From an uncultured Bacteroidales bacterium (GTDB lineage: Bacteria > Bacteroidota > Bacteroidia > Bacteroidales > UBA932), in contig CALUPB010000007.1 of NCBI GenBank assembly GCA_944322585.1, positions 85,691 to 149,690 of the forward strand: a stretch of DNA of 64,000 bases. The letters are read 5' to 3'. The notes under the pieces are model-generated. The model saw only the letters and a list, made by a program, of their open reading frames with translations, had not been told where the DNA came from and searched no databases. A program made the translations under genes and the position numbers. Below, piece after piece: positions 9,538 to 17,757 of the stretch; positions within the stretch are counted from its first letter, which is position 1, and each line of letters starts with the position of its first letter.

Positions 9538-11817
9538 ATGAAAACCACATATAGAATATTCCTGTCAGCATGTACGGCATTCTGCATGACAGCCACCGGA
9601 TGCAGCGACCTCAAGGAAATCACGGACAGGGTCGATGACCTTGAAAACAGGGTCACAATCCTCGAATCCAAGACAGCAAGTCTGAATTCCAATATAGAAG
9701 CCCTTCAGATACTTTCAGGAGAAACTTTCATCCAGTCAGTCTCAAAAGAGGGAGACACCTATACCATCACCCTGAGCAACAACGAGACGCTGACCATCAG
9801 CCAGGGAAGCACTACGGCAACCCCTGTCCTGTCCATCAATGAAGAAGGATTCTGGACAGTGGATTATCAGGACGGTGAAGGGCCGCAACTTCTTGGAGGG
9901 AAACAGATACCTGCGACCGGAGATGACGGTGTGACCCCATTGTTCGGCGTAGATGAAAACAACTTCTGGACGGTAAGCTACGACGGAGGCGAAAGCTACC
10001 GGCAGGTTCTCGACGAGAGCGGAAATCCAGTAAGCGCAATTCCAGAAAGCGGCACTGCCGGAGACAGTTTCTTCTCGAATGTGGAAATCGACGAGACAGC
10101 AGGACTCTTCATCCTTACGCTTCACGAAGGAAGGACGATAGAACTAGCCATCGTACCGGACTTCCTGTGCGGAATAGAAGACGGTGAAGGAGTGCAGGTA
10201 TTCGATGCCGGGCAGACAAGAACGTGGACTATGAAATTCATCGGCATCACCGAAGAAAACTGCATAGTGACCGCTCCTCAGGGATGGACTGCATCCATTG
10301 ACGGAACCACACTTACGGTCAGTGCTCCTGGGACTCTGGAAGCGGAGACGAAGGCCGTCATTGCCGATACCCGCACCGACGTTTCCGTCCTCGCATTCAA
10401 GGACAACTACAGCACCGTTGCCAAACTGAAAGTCCAAATAGGGGCCGGCACAGGTGTCATCCCTGCCGCGACAGTGTCTGCAAACGTATCCGAAGATATC
10501 GACAAAGTCTCGTTCAATGTCTCCCTGACAGACGCTACATCTTATCGTTACCTTCTCAAAGGTCTGACGGATGAAGCCCCATCAAAGGAGAGCGTCGTCA
10601 GCGAAGGGACTGAAAGTACCGAGCCGCTCCTCATAATCTCCGGATGCGCCGAATACACGCAGTACATTCTATACCTTGTCCCTATGTACGGGGACATTGC
10701 CGGAGAGGTAGTAACATGCACTGCAAGGTCGGGAGAACGCGACTGGACCTCTCTCTTCGAAAAATATCAGGCCGGATTCGACATCGTAATCGGAGAAAGG
10801 ATATACAACAGGACAGAATGGGGCGAAGGGCGTCTTATAAGTACGGACACAGAGTTCAAGGGAGCCTCCGGAGACGACCCGCGCGTGCTGTTCATCAAGC
10901 CTGGAGTCACTCTGACGTATGCGAGCAGCGGAGCTGCCAACAGACTTGCCTTCATAGGCGACAGTCCTGACGACAGATCTGCCAGAGTAATCCTGACGCA
11001 ATACATCAGGGCAAAGGCGGATGCCGGCACAGACGGACACCTCGTATTCTACAACCTGACATTCGACAGCAGCGAATGGACCAACTATGTATTCACCAAC
11101 AACACGGCAGGCGCGACATATCCATATATCGCATGGGTGGACTGCGACATGAAGACTCTCGGAGAAAAGAATTTCTCCTATATCGGTGGATCTAGCAACA
11201 GCGGATACGGGGAAGTCAGGATACAGGGATGCGACTGGCATCTGTCAGTATCTTCTGCGGGCACGGAAGCCCTACTGATACATCCTAACACGCAGGCGTT
11301 CGACTTCGACCGTATAGTATTCATCAACAATATATTCTATGCCGACGAACCGACTGTTGTAAGAATCTTCACAGGTGAAAAGAGTACGTTGCAGCAAATC
11401 ATTTTCACCAATAATACATTCTACAACATAGGAGGGAACACCAATTTCTGGATACGGAGCAAGTCGCTCGGGGAAATGACGGTAAAGGACAACCTGTTCC
11501 AGTACGGAGGAGAGACCGACAACAACTGGGGATTTTACAAGAGCGGAAATCTTACCCAGACCAACGGCAACATATACGACGGCCACACCGGCATCACAGG
11601 AGAAGTCCGGCACAATGCCTACTGGTTCGCCAATGCTTCCGACCGCGACTGGCAGATTTTCTTCTGGGGGACATCCCGCGCAGACATCTCTTCATTCACA
11701 TATTTCGAAGAACCGGCAGAACTGAGTGAAGATCCTTTTACAGAAGGCACGGCAAATGTCCAAGACGGCATCTTCATCCCGGCTGACGCATACTCCGGCT
11801 ACGGAGCCGTCAGATAG
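9538..11817 (+). CDS. DUF4988 lipoprotein with DUF4957/DUF5123-like beta-helix
   Basis: 759 residues, with a lipoprotein signal ending MTATGC. The N-terminal DUF4988 module (coiled coil DLKEITDRVDDLENRVTILE, then repeats with GFWTVDYQDG and NFWTVSYDGG) is paralogous to the preceding gene. A fibronectin-like middle region follows (about 310-400). A parallel beta-helix with many Asn-rich turns ends the protein (FTNNTAGATYP, VFINNIFYAD, IIFTNNTFYN), like DUF4957/DUF5123 proteins related to PL6-type lyases. The gene starts 12 nt after the DUF4955 gene, so the two are probably cotranscribed. Lyase activity is not proven by sequence. Confidence 0.7.
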   Translation: MKTTYRIFLSACTAFCMTATGCSDLKEITDRVDDLENRVTILESKTASLNSNIEALQILSGETFIQSVSKEGDTYTITLSNNETLTISQGSTTATPVLSINEEGFWTVDYQDGEGPQLLGGKQIPATGDDGVTPLFGVDENNFWTVSYDGGESYRQVLDESGNPVSAIPESGTAGDSFFSNVEIDETAGLFILTLHEGRTIELAIVPDFLCGIEDGEGVQVFDAGQTRTWTMKFIGITEENCIVTAPQGWTASIDGTTLTVSAPGTLEAETKAVIADTRTDVSVLAFKDNYSTVAKLKVQIGAGTGVIPAATVSANVSEDIDKVSFNVSLTDATSYRYLLKGLTDEAPSKESVVSEGTESTEPLLIISGCAEYTQYILYLVPMYGDIAGEVVTCTARSGERDWTSLFEKYQAGFDIVIGERIYNRTEWGEGRLISTDTEFKGASGDDPRVLFIKPGVTLTYASSGAANRLAFIGDSPDDRSARVILTQYIRAKADAGTDGHLVFYNLTFDSSEWTNYVFTNNTAGATYPYIAWVDCDMKTLGEKNFSYIGGSSNSGYGEVRIQGCDWHLSVSSAGTEALLIHPNTQAFDFDRIVFINNIFYADEPTVVRIFTGEKSTLQQIIFTNNTFYNIGGNTNFWIRSKSLGEMTVKDNLFQYGGETDNNWGFYKSGNLTQTNGNIYDGHTGITGEVRHNAYWFANASDRDWQIFFWGTSRADISSFTYFEEPAELSEDPFTEGTANVQDGIFIPADAYSGYGAVR

Positions 11818-11839
11818 CGGAAATCCTTTAAAGTGCAGC

Positions 11840-11903
11840 GGTGGCTCTTGCCTTTGTGTCCGATGACAGACCGGTCATAAGCAGAGGCGGGAGCCACCCT
11901 TTT
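11840..11903. terminator. Bidirectional hairpin terminator between the locus and recQ
   Basis: Inverted repeat GGTGGCTC (11840-11847) / GAGCCACC (11891-11898) with an inner GCCT/AGGC pairing, followed by CTTTT on the plus strand. It separates the convergent genes ending at 11817 and 11908. Confidence 0.55.
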
Positions 11904-11907
11904 CCTG

Positions 11908-13650
11908 TCAGTCGATACCGTCGCGCAGACGGTCGAGACGGCGGCGGTCGGGATTGCCGCGACAGACATCGCATGTGCCGCATGCAGGGGCATCGTCCTG
12001 ACCGAAATACCTCAGAAGGAAACGGCTTCTGCATTCGTCCTCTTCCGTAACGTATTCTATCATGGTCTCTATCCTGTCATGCGCCATCTTCTTCAGGGAG
12101 GCATATCTCTGAGGCATCAGATTGACATCCTTCTCGTGAAGCCTGTCATGCAGAAGATATATCACGGTAGAATGGTCAGCCGGCACATACCTTATTATAT
12201 GTTCCAATGAAAGTCTGTACAGGACCTGTCTCAGGACAGGCACCGTCATGCCGGCTGCCGATGCGACATGGTTTTCGTCGATCGGCACAGGCCACGAAAA
12301 CAGCCCGGTATACCTGCGCATCAGCACCTCAAGGACACGCTCCATGGACCGTTCCGGGATTTCTATGTCATAAAGTTCTGTGCGGGACGGGATTATCTGC
12401 ACTTTCGTGGATATGTCCATATCCTCCATCACTGCCCAATGCCCGGCCCGTTCGATATATTTCATGGCATAATATGCCGAAGAACGGTTCAACCTGAAAT
12501 GGCGGCAGAACTCGTCGATATTGAATTTCAGCTGGCGGCCCTCCCCTGTCTCGTAAGGTATCCCGAAAAACATGTGAACCTTATGATAGATATCCTCCAC
12601 ATAGTCGAGAGGAGGGAATGACAGCGTCTCTATCTGGTGAAGCCTGCGGACATCGCCGCTCCCGTGCAGCAGGACCGCATACGAGCGCTTCCCGTCACGG
12701 CCGGCACGGCCGGCCTCCTGGAAATATGCCTCCGGAGAATCCGGTACGTCGAAATGTACCACACTCCTGACATCGGGCTTGTCTATCCCCATTCCGAATG
12801 CATTGGTGCACACCATTATCCTCGTCCTGCCGGCCTTCCAGTCCTCCTGTCTCTGCGCCCTCGTCTGCGGGCCCAACCCGGCATGGTAATAAGATGCGGA
12901 CACTCCATGCGACTTCAGGAATGAAGCCAGTTCCTCCGTCTTTTTCCGGCTGCGGACATACACGATACCCGTTCCCTGCACCGCCCCGCATATCTCCATC
13001 AGTTTCCCGAGCTTGTCTTCGCAATGCCGTACGATATACGAAAGGTTCGGTCTCTCGAAACTGCCTTTAAGAAGCATCCTTTCCCTGAAAGCGAGCTTCT
13101 CCATGATATCTTCCGCCACCGACGGGGTTGCCGTGGCGGTCAGGGCTATCACCGGAGCCTCCACCGTCTTCCGCAGGGAACTTATCTCCAGATATTCAGG
13201 TCTGAAATCATATCCCCACTGGGAAATGCAGTGAGCCTCGTCCACCACGATATAGCTGACCTGCATGCATTCGGCATACTGACGGAAAAGCGGTGTGGAA
13301 AGTCTCTCCGGAGAAAGATACAGGAACTTGAAGTCCCCGTATGCGGCATTGTTCAGAGCCGTTTCCACTTCCCTGCGCGACATCCCCGCATACACGGCAA
13401 GAGCCTTCACTCCCCTGTCGCAAAGATTCTGCACCTGGTCCTTCATCAGGGCTATAAGTGGGGTGACTACAAGCGCAATCCCCTCTTTCATCAGGGCCGG
13501 GACCTGGAAACACACCGACTTGCCTCCTCCTGTAGGAAGTATCGCCAGCACGTCCTTCCCTGCCGCTGCAGCACCGATAATATCTTTCTGCATGGGCCTG
13601 AACGACTCATATCCCCAATATTCCTTCAATATTTCCGATGCCCTGTCCAT
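11908..13650 (-). CDS. recQ: RecQ-family ATP-dependent DNA helicase
   Basis: 580 residues. Helicase domain 1 has Walker A PTGGGKS (39-45) and DEAH (137-140); domain 2 has VRSRKKTEELA and QEAGRAGRDGK (motif VI). A C-terminal four-Cys cluster (ECRSRFLL...CGTCDVC) fits the RecQ zinc-binding element, but it lies at the very end of the protein. No HRDC domain follows. The region between holds a winged-helix-like segment (HFRLNRSSAYYAMKYIERAG). It probably acts in replication-fork and recombination repair. Short Bacteroidota RecQ paralogues of this layout are common, so it may not be the only RecQ in the genome. Confidence 0.9.
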   Translation of the reverse strand: MDRASEILKEYWGYESFRPMQKDIIGAAAAGKDVLAILPTGGGKSVCFQVPALMKEGIALVVTPLIALMKDQVQNLCDRGVKALAVYAGMSRREVETALNNAAYGDFKFLYLSPERLSTPLFRQYAECMQVSYIVVDEAHCISQWGYDFRPEYLEISSLRKTVEAPVIALTATATPSVAEDIMEKLAFRERMLLKGSFERPNLSYIVRHCEDKLGKLMEICGAVQGTGIVYVRSRKKTEELASFLKSHGVSASYYHAGLGPQTRAQRQEDWKAGRTRIMVCTNAFGMGIDKPDVRSVVHFDVPDSPEAYFQEAGRAGRDGKRSYAVLLHGSGDVRRLHQIETLSFPPLDYVEDIYHKVHMFFGIPYETGEGRQLKFNIDEFCRHFRLNRSSAYYAMKYIERAGHWAVMEDMDISTKVQIIPSRTELYDIEIPERSMERVLEVLMRRYTGLFSWPVPIDENHVASAAGMTVPVLRQVLYRLSLEHIIRYVPADHSTVIYLLHDRLHEKDVNLMPQRYASLKKMAHDRIETMIEYVTEEDECRSRFLLRYFGQDDAPACGTCDVCRGNPDRRRLDRLRDGID

Positions 13651-13712
13651 CCCCGTAACCTATGGCTCAATTTTTGCATAAATAGGCCGCCGGAAAAAGC
13701 GGAACCCCAGGA

Positions 13713-13720
13713 CAAAAATA
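13713..13720 (-). promoter_or_regulatory. Probable -7 box for recQ
   Basis: The minus strand reads TATTTTTG, matching TAnnTTTG, 63 nt upstream of the recQ start. No convincing -33 TTTG at 19 nt. Confidence 0.35.
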
Positions 13721-13749
13721 GGAACTGTTTTATTTTCTGTCAATATAAA

Positions 13750-13780
13750 TTTGAGCAATCGCAAAAATAGCTTATTTTTG
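13750..13780 (+). promoter_or_regulatory. Consensus promoter of pckA
   Basis: TTTG (13750-13753), 19 nt, TATTTTTG (13773-13780): a perfect Bacteroidota promoter. It gives a 5' leader of roughly 70 nt before the pckA ATG. Confidence 0.75.
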
Positions 13781-13857
13781 CACCGCCCCGACGGGACCGC
13801 ATCCTGTCAGGAACCGGAAAGGGAAAGTATATTTGTTTTATATAAATTTTTGGTTTT

Positions 13858-15465
13858 ATGAGTAAAATTGATTTGACCAAGTACGGCATCACCGATGTCA
13901 AGGAAATTCTCCACAATCCATCCTACGAAGTCCTTTTCGAGGAAGAGACAAAAGACGGTCTCGAGGGTTATGAGAAAGGCCAGGTAACAGAACTCGGAGC
14001 TGTCAACGTAATGACAGGAATCTACACCGGACGTTCTCCTAAAGACAAATTCTTTGTTTACAACGAAGCCAGCAAGGATACTGTATGGTGGACTTCAGAC
14101 GAATACAAGAATGACAACAAGCCTTGCTCTGAAGAGGCATGGGCCGACCTCAAGGCAAAGGCCGTAAAGCAGCTTTCAGGCAAGAGGCTTTTCGTGATGG
14201 ATACTTTCTGCGGAGCGAACCCTGCCACCCGTCTTAAAGTACGTTTCATCATGGAAGTTGCATGGCAGGCTCATTTCGTGAAGAACATGTTCATCCGTCC
14301 TACAGAGGAGGAACTTGCAAACTACGGCGAGCCTGATTTCGTGTCATTCAACGCAGCAAAGGCAAAGGTAGAGAACTACAAGGAGCTCGGCCTCAACTCC
14401 GAGACCGCTACCGTATTCAACCTCAAGACCAACGAGCAGGTTATCCTCAACACATGGTACGGCGGCGAGATGAAGAAAGGTATCTTCTCCATCATGAACT
14501 ACCTCAACCCTCTCCGCGGTATCGCCTCAATGCACTGCTCCGCCAACACCGACAAGGAAGGAAAGAGCACAGCCATCTTCTTCGGTCTTTCAGGAACAGG
14601 CAAGACCACCCTTTCAACAGACCCTAAGAGACTCCTCATCGGTGATGACGAGCACGGATGGGATGACAACGGCGTCTTCAACTATGAGGGCGGATGCTAT
14701 GCAAAAGTCATCAACCTCGACAAGGAAAGCGAGCCTGATATCTATAACGCTATCAGAAGGGATGCACTTCTCGAGAACGTCACTGTAGACGCCAACGGCA
14801 AGATTGACTTCGCTGACAAGAGCGTTACAGAGAACACTCGTGTATCCTACCCTATCGACCACATCGAGAACATCGTAAAGCCGGTTTCCAAGGGTCCTCA
14901 CGCAAAACAGGTCATATTCCTGTCAGCCGATGCATTCGGTGTACTTCCTCCTGTATCCATCCTTACTCCGGAACAGACACAGTACTACTTCCTTTCAGGA
15001 TTTACAGCAAAGCTTGCTGGAACAGAGCGCGGCATCACCGAGCCTACTCCGACATTCTCCGCATGCTTCGGTGCAGCATTCCTTTCACTCCACCCGACCA
15101 AGTACGGTGAGGAGCTCGTGAAGAGGATGAATGCAGTAGGAGCAAAGGCATATCTCGTAAATACGGGCTGGAACGGTACAGGCAAGCGTATCTCCATCCG
15201 CGACACCCGCGGAATCATCGACGCTATTCTCGACGGTTCAATCGAGAAGGCCCCTACCAAGAAGATTCCGTATTTCGACTTCGAAGTGCCTACCGAACTT
15301 CCTGGAGTGGATCCTGCTATCCTCGATCCTCGCGACACCTACGCTGAAGCATCACAGTGGGACGAGAAGGCTAAAGACCTCGCAGGCCGCTTCATCAAGA
15401 ACTTCGACAAGTTCACCGGCAACGAACTCGGGAAATCTCTCGTAGCCGCCGGCCCTAAGCTTTAA
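13858..15465 (+). CDS. pckA: Phosphoenolpyruvate carboxykinase (ATP)
   Basis: 535 residues, the normal size for ATP-dependent PckA. Visible motifs are the substrate loop [12 protein letters not shown], the metal-binding MHCSAN region, the P-loop [11 protein letters not shown] (about 243-253) and [11 protein letters not shown]. In gut Bacteroidota it usually works towards carboxylation, fixing CO2 onto PEP to make oxaloacetate on the route to succinate. Codon choice is visibly biased towards a narrow set (AAG, CTC, GAG, TCC) compared with its neighbours, and it has a consensus promoter; both suggest high expression. Confidence 0.97.
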   Translation: MSKIDLTKYGITDVKEILHNPSYEVLFEEETKDGLEGYEKGQVTELGAVNVMTGIYTGRSPKDKFFVYNEASKDTVWWTSDEYKNDNKPCSEEAWADLKAKAVKQLSGKRLFVMDTFCGANPATRLKVRFIMEVAWQAHFVKNMFIRPTEEELANYGEPDFVSFNAAKAKVENYKELGLNSETATVFNLKTNEQVILNTWYGGEMKKGIFSIMNYLNPLRGIASMHCSANTDKEGKSTAIFFGLSGTGKTTLSTDPKRLLIGDDEHGWDDNGVFNYEGGCYAKVINLDKESEPDIYNAIRRDALLENVTVDANGKIDFADKSVTENTRVSYPIDHIENIVKPVSKGPHAKQVIFLSADAFGVLPPVSILTPEQTQYYFLSGFTAKLAGTERGITEPTPTFSACFGAAFLSLHPTKYGEELVKRMNAVGAKAYLVNTGWNGTGKRISIRDTRGIIDAILDGSIEKAPTKKIPYFDFEVPTELPGVDPAILDPRDTYAEASQWDEKAKDLAGRFIKNFDKFTGNELGKSLVAAGPKL

Positions 15466-15505
15466 TCAGGCAACATTCAGGCAACAGGCCTGAGATGAAA
15501 GGCAT

Positions 15506-15547
15506 AAGGGTGATTCAAATCGGTTTGAGTCACCCTTTGTTCTTTTT
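15506..15547 (+). terminator. Rho-independent terminator of pckA
   Basis: A 14-bp stem with one G-T wobble (left arm 15506-15519, right arm 15524-15537) closes a TCGG loop. It is followed by a T-rich run. It lies 41 nt after the pckA stop. Confidence 0.8.
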
Positions 15548-15597
15548 GAAGCCGGACGTCTTAATGGTTATCTTTTTGCCGCAGACCACTCCTCCTA

Positions 15598-16860
15598 TCA
15601 TGCAAAACATCCCGTAAAATAGATATACACGCCATTCTCCTCAGGAGGGGCAGGCCAGAAACGCACAGGGTCACCGAAATCCAGAGGCCATGCGAAAACG
15701 GGGCCTCCGGTTCCGAAATCTATCCCGTATATATTGAATTTAAGGCAATTATTAACAATGAATGTCGTCGGGCGGAAACTCCACACGGAACTGATGTCAA
15801 ACGGCAGATACGGCATTTTCTTTTCAACCATTGCGCAATAAAGGGCAAAATACTCCTCCTCTATGTCCGGAGACAAAGAGCTTTTCATACCCCCATCTAT
15901 CCTTACGGCCATTTCCGCCAAAGAAAGATCCGCACTGAAGGCTATCGGGGCAATGGTAAAGGAAGCATTCCCCATGCAGTCCGCGCCGATGCCGGCCATG
16001 CGCCCCCTATGGTCGACGGTATGCACTATGCTTACTGTCTTCCCTTCCCATCCCATGCGCCTTTTCAGGACATCTGCAGTCATTGCGCACAATACGGCAT
16101 TACGTCCTGTCCTCATGCCTGTCGCATTGCATACCCTGTCCCGGACAGAAGCGATTTCCTGCTCAGGGACAAAGAGCGGACGAGACAGACGCCTGTCCAT
16201 CCGCAGCAATTTCTGCATCATCATCCGGAATATAGCCGAAGACCGTATCCTGAACATCCCCTTCTGTTCCAGCATACTGCTGGCTGACTTCATGTCCGAA
16301 GCGACGAGTTTCCCGTACAGATCTGAAGCGGCAAGAACCCGATTGATCGCGCTGTCATAAACAGGTCTTACCGACAACTTCCCGACTCTCGCCAGGGAAG
16401 CCCAGTTGTCCATCATAGAATAAAAGGCCCTGCCGTCCGCACAAAAATGCGAACATCTGACATTAAGGATTGTGCCGTCTTGGAGATGGCTTGTTTTCAC
16501 ACTCATCAGCGGGGATTTGCCGGCAAGGGCCGATTTATTGTCGAACCATGCCCTGAATCTTTCCCCCGGAATCGTGAGCCTTGATATCTCTTTCACCCTC
16601 ATCCCCGGGATACAGGTTTCCTCCCAAAGGACTCCGGCATTGTTGCAGAGGATGCCGTCGGCTGCCATCCGGCCTGCCAGAGTCGGATACACATCAAGAA
16701 GCCCACGCAGCGCCTCTTTCAGCATGTCCGTGTCCAAGCGGTGGTCGTACATCCAGAACTGGTTTATGACCAGATGTTTACATACGGAATCGATGCATGA
16801 TGCAGCATATTCGGACATCTTCGGCCTTCCGTAAGCCGTTATCAGACTCTTCTGTTCCAT
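15598..16860 (-). CDS. BAHD-type (plant transferase-like) acyltransferase
   Basis: 420 residues. Two diagnostic BAHD motifs occur at the expected places: HxxxD at residues 138-142 (SHFCADG) and a DFGWG-like motif at 381-385 (DFGTG followed by GP). Total length also matches plant and fungal BAHD enzymes (PF02458). These use acyl-CoA to acylate alcohols or amines, with the His of HxxxD as base. No signal peptide, so cytosolic. It is convergent with pckA and 27 nt downstream of the WalJ-like gene, possibly in one transcript with the TPR gene. Acyl donor and acceptor are unknown. A condensation or alcohol-acetyltransferase relative is the main alternative, but the DFG motif favours BAHD. Confidence 0.75.
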   Translation of the reverse strand: MEQKSLITAYGRPKMSEYAASCIDSVCKHLVINQFWMYDHRLDTDMLKEALRGLLDVYPTLAGRMAADGILCNNAGVLWEETCIPGMRVKEISRLTIPGERFRAWFDNKSALAGKSPLMSVKTSHLQDGTILNVRCSHFCADGRAFYSMMDNWASLARVGKLSVRPVYDSAINRVLAASDLYGKLVASDMKSASSMLEQKGMFRIRSSAIFRMMMQKLLRMDRRLSRPLFVPEQEIASVRDRVCNATGMRTGRNAVLCAMTADVLKRRMGWEGKTVSIVHTVDHRGRMAGIGADCMGNASFTIAPIAFSADLSLAEMAVRIDGGMKSSLSPDIEEEYFALYCAMVEKKMPYLPFDISSVWSFRPTTFIVNNCLKFNIYGIDFGTGGPVFAWPLDFGDPVRFWPAPPEENGVYIYFTGCFA

Positions 16861-16887
16861 TCAAGCACGGTAAAAAAATGAATTGCA

Positions 16888-17757
16888 TTACAGTACAAAC
16901 AGGGATGAAGGGGTACGTCTGGGAAGACAGCGCAGGGACGGTATGCGCGACTCCACCGATGCCGGGCTTTCCTCCGTGACATAAGGATCCCTGCGCAGAG
17001 CTGTTCCGGCATGTCCGGACGGTACCGACTGGAAACATTCCCTGAGAACGGAAGCGGAACAGTCATAAGCCAGTTTCGGGGTATTGTTGTTCTCGCTCAG
17101 ATGACACAGGAAGATATTCCTGAGCCCTGGATGGATGAAACTGCGGATGGCATCCGCACATTCGTCGTTGCTCAGATGACCGTTACCCTGGACTATCCTC
17201 ATCTTAAGGTCATAGGTATACGGACCGGCCATCAGCATGTCCATATCGTAATTGGATTCGATCACGACCGTATCGGCCTGTCTGGCGAATGCCAGGGCCT
17301 CGTCGGTCATCCTGCCTATATCCGTCATTATCACGAAACGGTGATCCTCTGCCACAATGGCATAGCCGACTGTCTGGGTGGCATCATGAGGCATGACAAA
17401 ATATCTGACGCTGAATCCGTTGATATGATTCCATTTCCCCTCCTCCAGCACCTTCCGGCAGCCTCCTATGTGGGAAGCTGTGAACGTATGGCACGCAAGG
17501 GCCCCATGCAGGACTCCCGTAGCGTACACCGGCTTATGCAGTTTCTTGCAGAAAGACCCGAGATGGCGTATATGGTCGAGATGGTCATGCGTGACAAGTA
17601 TGGCCCCGAAAGATTCATATGACAGCCCGTTCTCTTCAAGGGACTTTTTCAGCCGTCGAAGACTGACTCCCGCATCTATCAGCAATCCTCCGTCCTCCGT
17701 GCCCAAATAATAGCAGTTGCCGCAGCTCCCGCTGGAAAAACTCATGAACCTCACCAT
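16888..17757 (-). CDS. Metallo-beta-lactamase-fold hydrolase, WalJ/YycJ-like
   Basis: 289 residues. The opening SFSSGSCGNCYYL and the zinc motif THDHLDH (56-62), with later HDATQTVGY, DIG and LCHLSENN, are those of the YycJ/WalJ branch of MBL-fold phosphodiesterases, linked in Firmicutes to DNA mismatch repair and cell-wall signalling. Its ATG overlaps the stop of the upstream TPR gene (TAATG), implying translational coupling. The C-terminal ~45 residues (after VLRECF) are basic and Ser/Pro-rich and look lineage-specific. Confidence 0.85.
   Translation of the reverse strand: MVRFMSFSSGSCGNCYYLGTEDGGLLIDAGVSLRRLKKSLEENGLSYESFGAILVTHDHLDHIRHLGSFCKKLHKPVYATGVLHGALACHTFTASHIGGCRKVLEEGKWNHINGFSVRYFVMPHDATQTVGYAIVAEDHRFVIMTDIGRMTDEALAFARQADTVVIESNYDMDMLMAGPYTYDLKMRIVQGNGHLSNDECADAIRSFIHPGLRNIFLCHLSENNNTPKLAYDCSASVLRECFQSVPSGHAGTALRRDPYVTEESPASVESRIPSLRCLPRRTPSSLFVL

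Noticed and set aside
13024-13770. 248-codon plus-strand frame over recQ
   Set aside because: Antisense to helicase motifs; no independent support.
13781-13857. Riboswitch in the pckA leader
   Set aside because: The ~75-nt leader shows no conserved aptamer-like structure that I can recognise.
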